Below are positions 52,934-62,182 of a stretch of DNA of 64,000 nt, piece by piece. Position 1 is the first letter of the stretch. Every line of letters starts with the position of its first letter. A model generated the notes under the pieces. The model was not told the origin of the DNA. It saw nothing but the letters and a program-made list of their open reading frames with translations, and did not search any database. A program made the translations under genes and the position numbers. Origin of the DNA: Photobacterium gaetbulicola Gung47 (lineage in GTDB: Bacteria > Pseudomonadota > Gammaproteobacteria > Enterobacterales > Vibrionaceae). The DNA is taken from positions 496,001 through 560,000 of the forward strand of contig CP005973.1 in NCBI GenBank assembly GCA_000940995.1. The letters are read 5' to 3'.

Positions 52934-53983
52934 TTAATTGGATAAAGATACTTTATAGTGAGTGTTGTTTGTCTCATTTAACACTCGTGCTGACTGCTCT
53001 GGAGATGTATCTGCATGAAAGTTCTGACCACCTATTTCGATTGCGCCGAGATGTTTTTGCAAATTCGGCGTTCTCAAAGGTGGATATATTTGAATGTGGA
53101 AATGAAAGTTTCGATAATCACCATTGTCAACTGGGGCCTGATGTAGCTTCATCAAATAGGGGAAGCTCATATGCCATAGATTATCCAACTTGATCAACGT
53201 TTGGCGAAGTATCTCAGTAAACTGGGATACTTCGCTGTCAGGCATCAAATCAATTCTTGGATAGTTTTTTTTGGGCGAAATATAAACTTCGAATGCGTAT
53301 CGAGCAAAATATGGAATGAATGAGATGGCACCTTCATTTTCACAAATGATCCTTCTGCCATCGAGCTGTTCAGAGTTAATAATCTCCTGAAACAATACCT
53401 TGCCATGAGTTTTATTGAAATTCTCTGCAGCATCTAGGTGATGCTCTATGCTCGTGTATGTGAAATCAGTGCCGAAAATTTGTCCATGAGGGTGCTCATT
53501 GGAAACGCCACAAATCTTTCCTTTGTTCTCGAAAATAGAAACATTGCTAACCTGTGGGATAGTACTCAATGCAGATGTTTGCGACTGCCACGCGGCAACG
53601 ACATTTTCGAATGCGGTGGGCTCTAATTCGGTAAGCGTTGTATTATGCTGATCCGAATAGCAGAGAACACGCGCTATACCAACTGCTGGTTGATTAGCGT
53701 ATATCCCGTGAGGTTTTTCTAATTTCGTTGGAGCATTTAAGCTTAGACCCGGGTGATCGTTATCAAAAACATAAACACCGCTATAGTTTGGGGTTTTTAT
53801 TTTACTTATTCTTGTATTTCCCGGACATAGATTGCAGCACGGATCGTAAGTTGGCGCGACGTTCTCTAACGTTTCAGCTTTTTGACCGTTCCAGGGGCGT
53901 TTTTGACGATGCGAAGCATAGACGACCCACTGCAGCAGCAGTGGATGCCAGCGTCGCTCCCAGACATGATTTTCAGAACACAT
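52934..53983 (-). CDS. Galactose-1-phosphate uridylyltransferase family protein
   Basis: 349 residues. Motifs of GalT: N-terminal RRWHPLLLQWVVYASHRQKRPW, zinc-site Cys pair (CCNLCPG, 49-54), the catalytic HPHGQ at 164-168 (NEHPHGQIFG), and FHFHIQIYPP near the end. It would transfer a nucleotide to a sugar-1-phosphate. In this setting it is the last gene of the minus-strand sugar cluster. No galK or galE operon partners are seen, so a cluster-specific sugar rather than galactose is likely. Start at 53983 follows a 39-nt gap from the oxidoreductase stop. Confidence 0.88.
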   Translation of the reverse strand: MCSENHVWERRWHPLLLQWVVYASHRQKRPWNGQKAETLENVAPTYDPCCNLCPGNTRISKIKTPNYSGVYVFDNDHPGLSLNAPTKLEKPHGIYANQPAVGIARVLCYSDQHNTTLTELEPTAFENVVAAWQSQTSALSTIPQVSNVSIFENKGKICGVSNEHPHGQIFGTDFTYTSIEHHLDAAENFNKTHGKVLFQEIINSEQLDGRRIICENEGAISFIPYFARYAFEVYISPKKNYPRIDLMPDSEVSQFTEILRQTLIKLDNLWHMSFPYLMKLHQAPVDNGDYRNFHFHIQIYPPLRTPNLQKHLGAIEIGGQNFHADTSPEQSARVLNETNNTHYKVSLSN

Positions 53984-54840
53984 AATAATTACCGATCAGC
54001 ACCTAATACGAATAGTTAATGGTTAAATTGCCCCGTATATAAGCCGGAGCGTTGAGAAGGTTTGCTCAATATTTTGTTGACGAAACTCTTGACTCTGTAC
54101 AGCGTTGTTGACCATATCCAAAGCTATAATACAAGTGGTTTCTGGATGTTCACCGTTTACCACTTTATCTTCTAGGTTAAAGGTATGCTGGGACTTACTG
54201 CCGACCAATGTTAATTCTGATACAACGTCTTTCGTATATGGCCGGTAGGAAACAGATACGTTTACAATGGCCTCACCTAGCGTGCCAATGCCCGTTGCAG
54301 ATGAACCATATTTGGGTGTTACTTCACCTGAAGGCACTACAGGTATAACTGGCGTATATGAATTCCGATACCACTTAAGGTTGCCAGGTGCACCAAGTAA
54401 AGTAACTAATGGAGATAGTATATAAGGAGCTAAATCTCTAATAACGCAGGAATCATTCTCGAAAAACCAACGTCTTGATTCATCAATATATCCACGTCGT
54501 GCTGGTCCTCCGCCAATGAATTTAGCATAGATCTCCACTATCTCACCCAACTCTTTAGACTCAATCTTTTGTCTAATTTCCTTTACGATAGGAAGGTAAG
54601 GATTGATAGGAGCAGATACTAACACCAGGTCCTTTTTTTCTGCTAGCCGACATAGTTCTAACCAGCTTTCAGCAGATGCCGTTGCTGGCTTCTCAGTATA
54701 GACGCTCCAGCCAGATTCGAGTAACTCTTTAGTTACGACTTCGTGTAGTGGCGCTGGTGTCAGATTTAGTGCAATCCCTTGATACTTTTCAGCTGATTGG
54801 ATTTCAGGAATATCGACAACAATTTTTGCCTGCGGGATAA

Positions 54841-54849
54841 CGCTTCTGA
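54841..54849. repeat. Left target-site duplication of the IS10-like element
   Basis: CGCTTCTGA at 54841-54849 is repeated exactly at 56160-56168 on the other side of the element. A 9-bp duplication is usual for IS10-type insertions. Confidence 0.9.
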
Positions 54850-56159
54850 CTCAGGAATCCCCACAAAAATTCCTTATTGCTCAATAAGTAGACACGCACC
54901 TTGCCTTCTGATCTAATGAATTCACCACAAAAACAAAAAGAAGAAAACAAGATGCGTGATATTCAGATACTACACGATTCCCTTAGAGAACAATGCCCTA
55001 GCATTCACAAAAAGCGACTCAATTCACTGATGGATTCGGTGAAAGCACTGCTAAATAACGATGCGCTGACCCTAACATTACTTGGCAGATCACTACCTTC
55101 TAAAGCAAAAACCAAGCACTGTATAAAACGGGTTGACCGTTTATTGGGAAACGGTCATTTACACCGCGACAGACTTGATATTTATCGCTGGCACTGTCAC
55201 CAAATATGCTCAGTTAACCCACAGCCGATTGTCCTCGTCGACTGGGCCGATATCCGGGAGTACAAACGCCTCATGGTACTCAGGGCATCCGTTGCCGTAG
55301 AGGGACGTTCCGTTACCCTTTTCGAGCAATCCTTTACCTTTAAACAATACAACTCGCCCCGTAGTCACCAAATATTTCTTGATAACTTCAAAGCTGTTTT
55401 ACCCTCGCATGTCATACCCATTATTGTCACAGATGCCGGTTTCAGGAACACCTGGTTTCGGCAAGTAGAGGCTATGGGTTGGTGCTACCTAGGACGCGTT
55501 CGCGGTGATGTAAATACCTTTTATAACAAACAATGGCATCACATTAAGCAACTGTTTAAAAAGGCAAATAATAAACCCAAGTACATTGGATTGACCCAAC
55601 TGGCAAAACGAAAACCATTACTCTGCCACCTGCATCTCTTCAAAAAAGAAACGCCAAGAAAACGCAAAGACAGACCCAGAGGTCGAGAGCACTTTACAGC
55701 ACAAGCCGTTCATAGAAAATCAGCAAAAGAACCTTGGCTGCTCGCCACCAACATCCCAACCGACATCTTCTCTTCCCGCTGTATCGTCCGCATCTATGAA
55801 AAGCGTATGCAGATTGAAGAGACTTTCCGTGACCTGAAAAGCCCTCAATATGGCTTTGGCCTGCGACAAAGCCGAACCAATGACCCAAAGCGGCTCGATG
55901 TCCTGTTGCTAATCGGCCTTCTCACCTTCATGATCTATTGGTGGTTCGGCATTGCTGCCGAACATGCCGGTTGGCACCGCCACTTCCAGGCTAATACGAT
56001 AAAAAAGAGACGAGTTTTATCCTTCGTCAGACTAGGAAAAGAAGTCTTTCGACGGCTGGAATATCACATTACAAATTCAACATTACGCTGGGCACAACAA
56101 GAGTTAATTATGATGGCAAGGAGCAATTATCATGCGTGAATTTTGTGGGGATCCTCCAG
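54850..56159 (+). mobile_element. IS10-like element of the IS4 family, complete
   Basis: 1310 bp bounded by inverted ends CTCAGGAATCCCCACAAAA (left) and, on the minus strand, CTGGAGGATCCCCACAAAA (right). This resembles the IS10 end CTGAGAGATCCCC. The 9-bp target duplications are identical, which points to a recent insertion. Its single transposase gene is intact. Confidence 0.92.
54952..56139 (+). CDS. IS10-like transposase
   Basis: 395 residues from the ATG at 54952. Close in layout to IS10 transposase (402 residues): LLGNGHLHRDRLDIYRWHCH, the first catalytic Asp in IVLVDWADIREYKRLMVLRA, the second in IVTDAGFRNTWF and the Glu in YEKRMQIEETFRDLKS (Y-R-E-K signature). The upstream in-frame start at 54901 lacks a ribosome site. 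It catalyses cut-and-paste movement by hairpin formation. It sits in the opposite orientation inside the broken oxidoreductase gene. Confidence 0.93.
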   Translation: MRDIQILHDSLREQCPSIHKKRLNSLMDSVKALLNNDALTLTLLGRSLPSKAKTKHCIKRVDRLLGNGHLHRDRLDIYRWHCHQICSVNPQPIVLVDWADIREYKRLMVLRASVAVEGRSVTLFEQSFTFKQYNSPRSHQIFLDNFKAVLPSHVIPIIVTDAGFRNTWFRQVEAMGWCYLGRVRGDVNTFYNKQWHHIKQLFKKANNKPKYIGLTQLAKRKPLLCHLHLFKKETPRKRKDRPRGREHFTAQAVHRKSAKEPWLLATNIPTDIFSSRCIVRIYEKRMQIEETFRDLKSPQYGFGLRQSRTNDPKRLDVLLLIGLLTFMIYWWFGIAAEHAGWHRHFQANTIKKRRVLSFVRLGKEVFRRLEYHITNSTLRWAQQELIMMARSNYHA

Positions 56160-56168
56160 CGCTTCTGA
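56160..56168. repeat. Right target-site duplication of the IS10-like element
   Basis: CGCTTCTGA, identical to 54841-54849. Confidence 0.9.
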
Positions 56169-56342
56169 TTACATCGTGTCTACTTTTGTCTTTTTCACAC
56201 ACGATTACCTTTGAATAATCTTTTTTGAATATGTGGAGCATATAAAACTTCACTAATTCGACCAAAGCCGACTAGTAGGATCTGTTTGTTATCCATTTGA
56301 TTGCCCAATTTTAATTTAATATTGAAGTATTGCAGAGCTAAC

Positions 56343-57035
56343 TTATTCTACTATTTCAGATAGAGATTTAATGTGTAAGTGCTCGCTAGATTCGCAGTGG
56401 CCGTAAGGGCAGAAATGAACGGGTATCGCTCCTGCTTTCTTAGCGGCATTTACGTCATTTCTTATTGAGTCACCAATATGTAAACAACGTTCAATAGGTG
56501 TATCAACTAAATCAGCTGCAATGTGGTAAATTTGAGGATCCGGCTTGTGTACACCTATAATACCTGAGTCCACGATCGCGGAAACTTCGATACCTGGCCC
56601 TTCTCCGACCTGGCATATGCCAGTATCTCTTAATAGCTCTTTCGCCCCCCCTTCTTCAGTGTTTGAAACAACAACGATATGACTTACTTCTTTTTTAATC
56701 TTTGTGAGCGTGTCATATATAACGTCGATCTCTCTTGGGATCCACGGAGAAAAAAGCACAATGTCCTTCAGTTCTTCCATGTGCTTCAAGGTGAACGGTT
56801 TGGTAAGGCCTGCTGCTATAGCAAACTCGTAGACAAAAGCATCGTCATCATCGCCTGGCCCCAATCCTGCACCAACACTTCCATGAGCGTACAAAGCTCT
56901 ATCAATACTTTCTTCTGTAATAGGAAGGTTGTCAGCTAAGCTCATTATTCTTGAGTGATCCGGCTTAAGCAAAACACCGCCGGCATCCAAAAAAATGGCA
57001 TCTATTTGTTTCAGTGAAGGTAACTTGTTATTCAT
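56343..57035 (-). CDS. HAD-superfamily hydrolase
   Basis: 230 residues. Nucleophile motif FLDAGGVL with Asp17 (the second Asp of the usual DxD pair is Gly19), motif II VSNTEEGG, motif III KPDP (preceded by VHKPDPQIYHIAA) and motif IV HIGDSIRNDVNAAKKAG. It probably removes phosphate from a sugar phosphate. A DxG version of motif I occurs in some HAD subfamilies, so activity is possible but less typical. It lies between the oxidoreductase and the SDR genes. Confidence 0.85.
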   Translation of the reverse strand: MNNKLPSLKQIDAIFLDAGGVLLKPDHSRIMSLADNLPITEESIDRALYAHGSVGAGLGPGDDDDAFVYEFAIAAGLTKPFTLKHMEELKDIVLFSPWIPREIDVIYDTLTKIKKEVSHIVVVSNTEEGGAKELLRDTGICQVGEGPGIEVSAIVDSGIIGVHKPDPQIYHIAADLVDTPIERCLHIGDSIRNDVNAAKKAGAIPVHFCPYGHCESSEHLHIKSLSEIVE

Positions 57036-57131
57036 AATTTGTCCTAGTTTAGGAAAAAGCAGTTTTTTGTTTTTGCCTAAACCATTTGTGTTAATAATAA
57101 TTCAAGATAGGTAAAGCTGTTTTTAGCCTGG

Positions 57132-58076
57132 TTAGTTCAGATACTCTTGCCTGACCCAGTCAACGGTTGACTTGACGCCATCATTAAAGTTGACTTTAGG
57201 CTCCCAGTTCAGCTCTGACTTTGCTTTTGTGTTTTGTAGTGCAATTCTCTTTACCTCTCCTGCGAGTTCAGGGCCATTTACGACACTGCCTTGGCATTGC
57301 GATATGTCCAAAATAGCATCATAGATTTCCTTAACCGACTTTTCGACGCCAGAGCTGATATTGATCAGTCCACTTCCCTGATGTAGAGCGGACACAAATG
57401 CTTGGGCTACATCTGCTACATATATGTAATCCCGGGTGATGTTGCCGTCGCCATTAATTGTGCAGGTCTCATTAGACAGGATCTTTTGGCTAAAGATTCC
57501 TATTACTCCGGCTTCACCAAATGGAGATTGACGTGGACCATATACATTTCCTAATGCTAGAGCAGCAAAATCTATCGAAAAGAGTTGTTTATACAAATTA
57601 AGATAGTGCAGAGCGGTTAGTTTTGTCAGTCCATAGAAAGAGCAGGCGGTTAAGGGGTGCTCTTCAGTAACGGGTAGAGATTCGTCTGATACGTTTCCGT
57701 ATATCGTACCGCCACTAGAAGCGAATACTACTTTTTTGCAACCAACTTCGCGTGCAGACTCCAACAAGTGTACAAGCCCCATTATGTTTGAGCTTGCGTC
57801 CAATAACGGATCCCTTATTGAAACGATGACGCTTGGCTGAGCGGCAAGCATAATGATACCGTCAGGCTTGATATCTTTAATCGCTTTACGAGCAGCGTCA
57901 CTTGCGATATCACAACAGATCACATTAACTTTATCATTGCTATGATGAGCAATATTCTCAACCTTACCTGTAGAAAAGTCATCCATCACATAGACTTTGG
58001 CATCGCTCTTTGATAATAAATCGACAACATGAGATCCAATGAACCCAGCACCACCGGTAACCAATATACGCTTCAA
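57132..58076 (-). CDS. NAD-dependent nucleotide-sugar epimerase/dehydratase (extended SDR)
   Basis: 314 residues. NAD-binding GGAGFIG (8-14) and catalytic Ser with Y148-x3-K152 (SFYGLTK) are in place; YIYVADVAQAFVSAL and NISSGVEKSVKEIY in the C-terminal part are typical of GalE-like enzymes. It lies 2 nt after the MurA-like gene, so they are probably translated together. It would change the configuration of, or dehydrate, a nucleotide sugar. The substrate is unknown. Confidence 0.88.
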   Translation of the reverse strand: MKRILVTGGAGFIGSHVVDLLSKSDAKVYVMDDFSTGKVENIAHHSNDKVNVICCDIASDAARKAIKDIKPDGIIMLAAQPSVIVSIRDPLLDASSNIMGLVHLLESAREVGCKKVVFASSGGTIYGNVSDESLPVTEEHPLTACSFYGLTKLTALHYLNLYKQLFSIDFAALALGNVYGPRQSPFGEAGVIGIFSQKILSNETCTINGDGNITRDYIYVADVAQAFVSALHQGSGLINISSGVEKSVKEIYDAILDISQCQGSVVNGPELAGEVKRIALQNTKAKSELNWEPKVNFNDGVKSTVDWVRQEYLN

Positions 58077-58078
58077 AA

Positions 58079-59383
58079 TTAATTCTCCAATACGGTTAGT
58101 AGATTAAGACTTTCTAAGTCCCCAATTAAATTCTCGTAGCCTCTACACAATTGAAAATCATTAGTGATTGTGACTGACTTTTCGGAAATTATTGCTGACA
58201 ATACAATTGCTGCAGTACCCCGGATATCTGGGCATAAACCACTAACGCCTCCAGGAAGCTTTTCCATTAAACGACCGAAGATGTTTGCCTGCGTTATCTC
58301 ACGCCCATCCTTGTGGCTTATATCTACATTAACGTTCGCCAATGGCTGGCCTGGGAGGTGTTCAAGAAACTGAAAACGGTACGGGAAAACGTCGTCAGTT
58401 AACTTGCTAAAACCGCGAGAATCAGTAGCGAGAAGCAATATTGCAAATGGTCCCCAGTCGCTACTGAATTTCGGCTCTGAGCCGCAATCTAAGACAAGGT
58501 TGCAGGCGGTTGATTTTCTATTTGAGTAGTCGACTTTAATACATGTTTTATCCTGTGATGAGGGAAAACCGAGATCATTCAGGAACTTGATGAACTCAGG
58601 CACTTCCACAAAATCACTAGAGGTGACAGACACACTTGTTTTCGCCAAAAGGCCGGCAGTAATGACAGTGACGGCTGCGATACGGTCAGCTGGTACCTCA
58701 TAATCTATAACAGAATTAGGTGAATGTTGGCTTATTACAATTTCAGGTAACTCTCCCTCAATCAAGCAACCTAGTTTTGATGCTACTTTTAGCTGCTCAC
58801 AGCAAGAGGGCTCTACTGATGCATTAGAAATTGTACTTTTACCTAGACATAGCGATGCTGCGGCAATTGCTATTACAGTACCTGTCATAGTCGGGTAGCT
58901 GAACGCAATGTCAGCTGACTTTTTATCTTCCCATCGTAACTCTATGTGGGTCTCATGGTAGTCAACTTTCACGCCAAACCTAACTAAAGTATCAATGTAC
59001 CAATCTGTAGGTCGCTTACCGATCTGACATCCTTGAGGTGTGGCTTCTATAATGAGTAAATCCGTTTTATTGAGCAGTGCTGGTAGGAGGCAATAAAGAT
59101 TTCTGGACTTAGCTACTAATTCTTGGGTGAGTACGATCTTATCTAAATGCTTGGGTTCTGAAAATGCAACTCTACGAGTGGTCAAGTCATGATCTACTTT
59201 ATTGAATATTAACCTAAGAGCATCAATAAGGGTGTGAGAGTCGATGATGTTTGGAACATTACTAATTCGGCCTTCATCAGCGATCGCCGCGCATGCTATT
59301 CCATGTGCAAAAGCGTGTTTGCTGCCCGGAAGGTGGTAACTAACGTGCTTAGGGAATTCAGTTGGCGAAGCTATTGTGATCAT
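58079..59383 (-). CDS. MurA-like enolpyruvyl transferase (EPT family)
   Basis: 434 residues with the two inside-out alpha/beta lobes of MurA and AroA. It follows the MurA pattern: GSKHAFAHGIACAAIADEG at the start (Lys22 as in MurA, but His23 where MurA has Asn23) and QGCQIGKRPTD, which holds Cys119 at the place of MurA Cys115. FSYPTMTGTVIAIAAAS and VPADRIAAVTVITAG follow, then SSDWGPFAILLLAT (Asp corresponding to Asp305) and CPDIRGTAAIVLSA (Arg as in MurA). It is 2 nt from asparagine synthetase upstream and 2 nt from the SDR. True MurA sits in a different locus, so a separate substrate, an enolpyruvyl-modified nucleotide or nucleotide sugar, is inferred. Confidence 0.82.
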   Translation of the reverse strand: MITIASPTEFPKHVSYHLPGSKHAFAHGIACAAIADEGRISNVPNIIDSHTLIDALRLIFNKVDHDLTTRRVAFSEPKHLDKIVLTQELVAKSRNLYCLLPALLNKTDLLIIEATPQGCQIGKRPTDWYIDTLVRFGVKVDYHETHIELRWEDKKSADIAFSYPTMTGTVIAIAAASLCLGKSTISNASVEPSCCEQLKVASKLGCLIEGELPEIVISQHSPNSVIDYEVPADRIAAVTVITAGLLAKTSVSVTSSDFVEVPEFIKFLNDLGFPSSQDKTCIKVDYSNRKSTACNLVLDCGSEPKFSSDWGPFAILLLATDSRGFSKLTDDVFPYRFQFLEHLPGQPLANVNVDISHKDGREITQANIFGRLMEKLPGGVSGLCPDIRGTAAIVLSAIISEKSVTITNDFQLCRGYENLIGDLESLNLLTVLEN

Positions 59384-59385
59384 GA

Positions 59386-60921
59386 TTAAACGCTCCTTTC
59401 CAACAAGTAATTTGCCTTATCATATCCGAGCTCAATAAACATACTGATACAGCATTCTTCGATAGGATATCTGGCGAGTTTTGCCCAATTACTTGGAAGT
59501 TCAGTAATTTCAAGGTTGCTAATATCACCGAATACGCTCTTAGCTTTTTTCGTAGCACCATATTGGTACCCGACACCTTTGGCAAAAGAGAGTTTTGGTC
59601 GTTTTGCAAACCCTTCGGGTAAAATTCTTGAAGCGATTTCCCTCAGGGGGATTTTGTTGGTGGACAGGTCGATACAGCTGTCTACAGGCAGTGTTAAAGC
59701 GGCATTAGTGACATTAATATCCAAAAACGGGACGCGGCATTCTAAGCTATGAGACATCGCCATCCTATCGACACGCCTACAGTTTGTCTTGTGCAAATCC
59801 TTGACGCGAGTGATTCGTTCGTTTTGTAGTTCATCAACATCAAGGCTAGACAAGTTACTTGAATAACCGCAGAAGAGCTCATCGGCACCTTCTCCGGTTA
59901 GGACGACTTTATAATTGTCGTTTCTTATCGCACTGAACAGTGCATCCATTGGCGCTGCATGATTGAGAACTTGCCATTCCCATGATTCAACTTTAGTGAT
60001 CGTATCTAGTAGATTTCCGCATAGCTTACTTGAATCGTCGGCTTTCACTTCCACTAATTTCACACCAAGTTGACTGCACAGCCTGCGGGCGAAAGGTAAG
60101 TCGGGAGATTCTTCATCATGTAGCGTATAAGCAGTGACATTTTCGCTTACTTCTAACGCCATTTTTAGAACCAGTGAACTATCGATACCACCAGATAAAA
60201 GTACAGCATATGGCTCATCGGGCACCCTTATTCGGACTGCTTCCTTCAGTATTTTCTCAATACTGTCGATACTGTAAGCCCCCTTAGTTGATGTAGGTAA
60301 CTGCCACCACACCCCCTCTTTGGGGGCGCCGAGGTGTGATAAATCCCAGGACAGATAAGTTCCGGGTTTGACAACATCGATTTGCTTTAATTGATCTATA
60401 TGGGATAAGCTTTTTATCTCTGAAGAGAAGGTAAGTTTGCCCTCGATGTTTGAATAGTAAAGGGGCTTGATTCCAAGATGATCACGAGCAGCGTAAATGC
60501 TATTGGTGGTTTCATCGAAAGCAACGAAACACCCTTCCCAATTAAGCCTTTTTAACGCTGAGTCAATTCCCCAGTATTCTATAGCCGTTGCCAGAATATA
60601 TGCGTCTCCTCCCGGAAGACACTCAATACCAACCCCTTCATTACAAAGTTCGTTCTTCAACTCAAGATAGTTAAATATTTGAGCGTTCATGACTAGAGTA
60701 ATGGAACCTTTCGGTCCGCAGGCCGGCTGTCTGTTTTCACTCTGCTCTACAATAGGTAACCGGTGAGTACCTAAAGAAAACCCCAATTCCTTGAATGACT
60801 TCCACTCGTAAAGGGTATCAGCTCGTCCCCTATGTTCTATTTTTGACAACAACTCGTGAAGCATCGTATTACGGCTTTCATCTTGAGCTGAATAATCAAA
60901 GACTGCAGAAATTCCGCACAT
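59386..60921 (-). CDS. Glutamine-dependent asparagine synthetase-like amidotransferase
   Basis: 511 residues. Cys2 is the class II glutaminase nucleophile (MCGISAVFD). The PP-loop SGGIDSS is at 243-249, and AARDHLGIKPLYY and GEGADELFCGY are typical of AsnB. It forms an amide on an acyl-AMP using nitrogen from glutamine. Copies in sugar clusters amidate sugar uronic acids or peptide-like units. It is followed 2 nt later by the MurA-like gene. AsnB proteins of E. coli are about 554 residues; this one is shorter at the C-terminus. Confidence 0.88.
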   Translation of the reverse strand: MCGISAVFDYSAQDESRNTMLHELLSKIEHRGRADTLYEWKSFKELGFSLGTHRLPIVEQSENRQPACGPKGSITLVMNAQIFNYLELKNELCNEGVGIECLPGGDAYILATAIEYWGIDSALKRLNWEGCFVAFDETTNSIYAARDHLGIKPLYYSNIEGKLTFSSEIKSLSHIDQLKQIDVVKPGTYLSWDLSHLGAPKEGVWWQLPTSTKGAYSIDSIEKILKEAVRIRVPDEPYAVLLSGGIDSSLVLKMALEVSENVTAYTLHDEESPDLPFARRLCSQLGVKLVEVKADDSSKLCGNLLDTITKVESWEWQVLNHAAPMDALFSAIRNDNYKVVLTGEGADELFCGYSSNLSSLDVDELQNERITRVKDLHKTNCRRVDRMAMSHSLECRVPFLDINVTNAALTLPVDSCIDLSTNKIPLREIASRILPEGFAKRPKLSFAKGVGYQYGATKKAKSVFGDISNLEITELPSNWAKLARYPIEECCISMFIELGYDKANYLLERSV

Positions 60922-61232
60922 TTTAAAATCCTAAATAAGTTTAAGTAATTGTAATTCCGGTAAGCATGGATAATTTGTTAACACCTTTAAGCCTGGGATG
61001 TTATGCGTATAATGAATATTTAGACAACACTGACTTATTGGTATTATCAAAATCTGTTTCTATACCAAATAAGTCACACATTGCGCCGAATTATTCTTTA
61101 ATTGATTCCCATGCCGTCGACAAATTGCCTCGCTGCCAAAAGTTATTTTCCCTTTCAATACCCCATCAAATTGGATAATAACCATCTACTGAAGTAGGTA
61201 GTTTAGGGCTAAAATACAAATTCAGGAAGACG
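60922..61232. other. 311-bp intergenic region in the sugar cluster
   Basis: AT-rich gap between the SIS-domain and asparagine synthetase-like genes. A 70-codon open frame (60966-61178, plus strand) has no ribosome site or known motif. A promoter for the asparagine synthetase-MurA-SDR run is expected. Nothing else recognised. Confidence 0.4.
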
Positions 61233-61850
61233 TTATAAACTTGGTTTGCAGATATGGGCTTTACCTTCGTTAACCAGCCTCTTCACCATATGTAAAAAAG
61301 AAGAGTGTAAGTCTTCAGTTATCCCATAGTCAGACATTCCAAAGACAACGGTGCTTGTAGAGTATTCTGCAAGATTTCCTTTCCGGCCCAGCAGACTCAC
61401 TACCTTAACGTCTTTTTCTTTTGCTACTTTGGCTGCATTTATAAGGTTCTCGGAATTCCCACTCACACTAAGCATTAAAATCACATCTCCAGCATTAGCC
61501 TTATTAAGCTGAAGAGAAAAAATTTCGTCATAGCCATAGTCATTTCCTATAGCTGTAATACGAGGAAGGCTGTCGACTAATGACACGATATTTGGTGAGG
61601 ATGTAAGACTTCTGGTTTCGTTTGCGAGGTCTGCTGCTAAATGGGAGGCTGAGCTTGCACTGCCGCCGTTTCCACAGACATAAAGTGTATTCCCTTTGTG
61701 AAGGCAATCAAAAACAATAGATGATGCGTCAGTAAGCTCGACTACATCAAGTTTATCTATTGCTTCTTTGAGATCTCGGAAATAGTGATTTATAACAGTT
61801 TCAATATATAAAAAATTTGAAATATGTTTTATCTCATTTACGTCGTACAT
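61233..61850 (-). CDS. SIS-domain sugar-phosphate isomerase (GmhA-like)
   Basis: 205 residues. The GmhA/DiaA signature CGNGGSASSASHLAADL includes His70, matching an active-site His of GmhA, while the position of its partner Glu is Asp74. LSVSGNSENLINAAK is the second phosphosugar motif. GmhA converts sedoheptulose-7-phosphate to heptose-7-phosphate; here it may act on a related phospho-sugar. It is the first gene of the minus-strand cluster and divergent from the kinase gene at 62183. Confidence 0.85.
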   Translation of the reverse strand: MYDVNEIKHISNFLYIETVINHYFRDLKEAIDKLDVVELTDASSIVFDCLHKGNTLYVCGNGGSASSASHLAADLANETRSLTSSPNIVSLVDSLPRITAIGNDYGYDEIFSLQLNKANAGDVILMLSVSGNSENLINAAKVAKEKDVKVVSLLGRKGNLAEYSTSTVVFGMSDYGITEDLHSSFLHMVKRLVNEGKAHICKPSL

Positions 61851-62182
61851 AACATACCACTTTTCAGAAATATAGCTTGGAAGAATTAAACAAAAGATTT
61901 AAAAGGTAGAAAGAAAATCACATAAATAATTGAGGAGGAAAAATCCTCTCCGTAAGAGTAATTCACTTTCCTTTTTGATATTAACTGTATAAATAACCAA
62001 ATAGAAGAGCATTGATAGGTGAAATAATATTTTATAGAGCTCACTCGCAAAATGATATAGTTGCCTATTGAGGGCACGAGAAAGAAATGTAGACTTTGCG
62101 CAGGAAAAATATCCGCATCGATGGTTCTTTCCACGGATATCAACTCGACAAAACTAAGCCTAAATGAAAGGAGTTACCCTTT
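61851..62182. other. 332-bp divergent promoter region of the sugar cluster
   Basis: AT-rich, between the SIS-isomerase (minus) and the kinase (plus). The two cluster halves must be started here. A minus open frame (61886-62143) has no ribosome site. No JUMPstart/ops element or riboswitch was recognised. Confidence 0.45.

Larger units (their letters stand above)
54023..56296 (-). pseudogene. Gfo/Idh/MocA-type oxidoreductase, broken by IS10-like insertion and a frameshift
   Basis: The gene starts at 56296 (MDNKQILLVGFGRISEVLYA), a Rossmann nucleotide-binding start. After HIQK a run of six A (minus strand, 56221-56226) shifts the frame and ends at TGA. With one A fewer the reading continues DYSKVIVCEKDKSRHDVIRS up to the insertion at 56168. 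It resumes past the element at 54849 (VIPQAKIVVDIP, YTEKPATASAESWLEL) and runs to the stop at 54023. The C-terminal dimer domain (ARRGYIDESRRWFFENDSC) is intact. Both lesions disable it. A fragment ORF begins at 54625. The likely role was NAD(P)-dependent oxidation of a sugar in the cluster. Confidence 0.88.

Noticed and set aside
52726..53193. 155-codon plus-strand frame near the ISAs1 remnant
   Set aside because: It joins IS remnant sequence to the antisense of the GalT gene and carries no motif.
60966..61178. 70-codon frame in the sugar cluster gap
   Set aside because: No ribosome site and no recognisable domain.
61886..62143. 85-codon minus frame in the divergent promoter region
   Set aside because: No ribosome site; hydrophobic only because the DNA is AT-rich.
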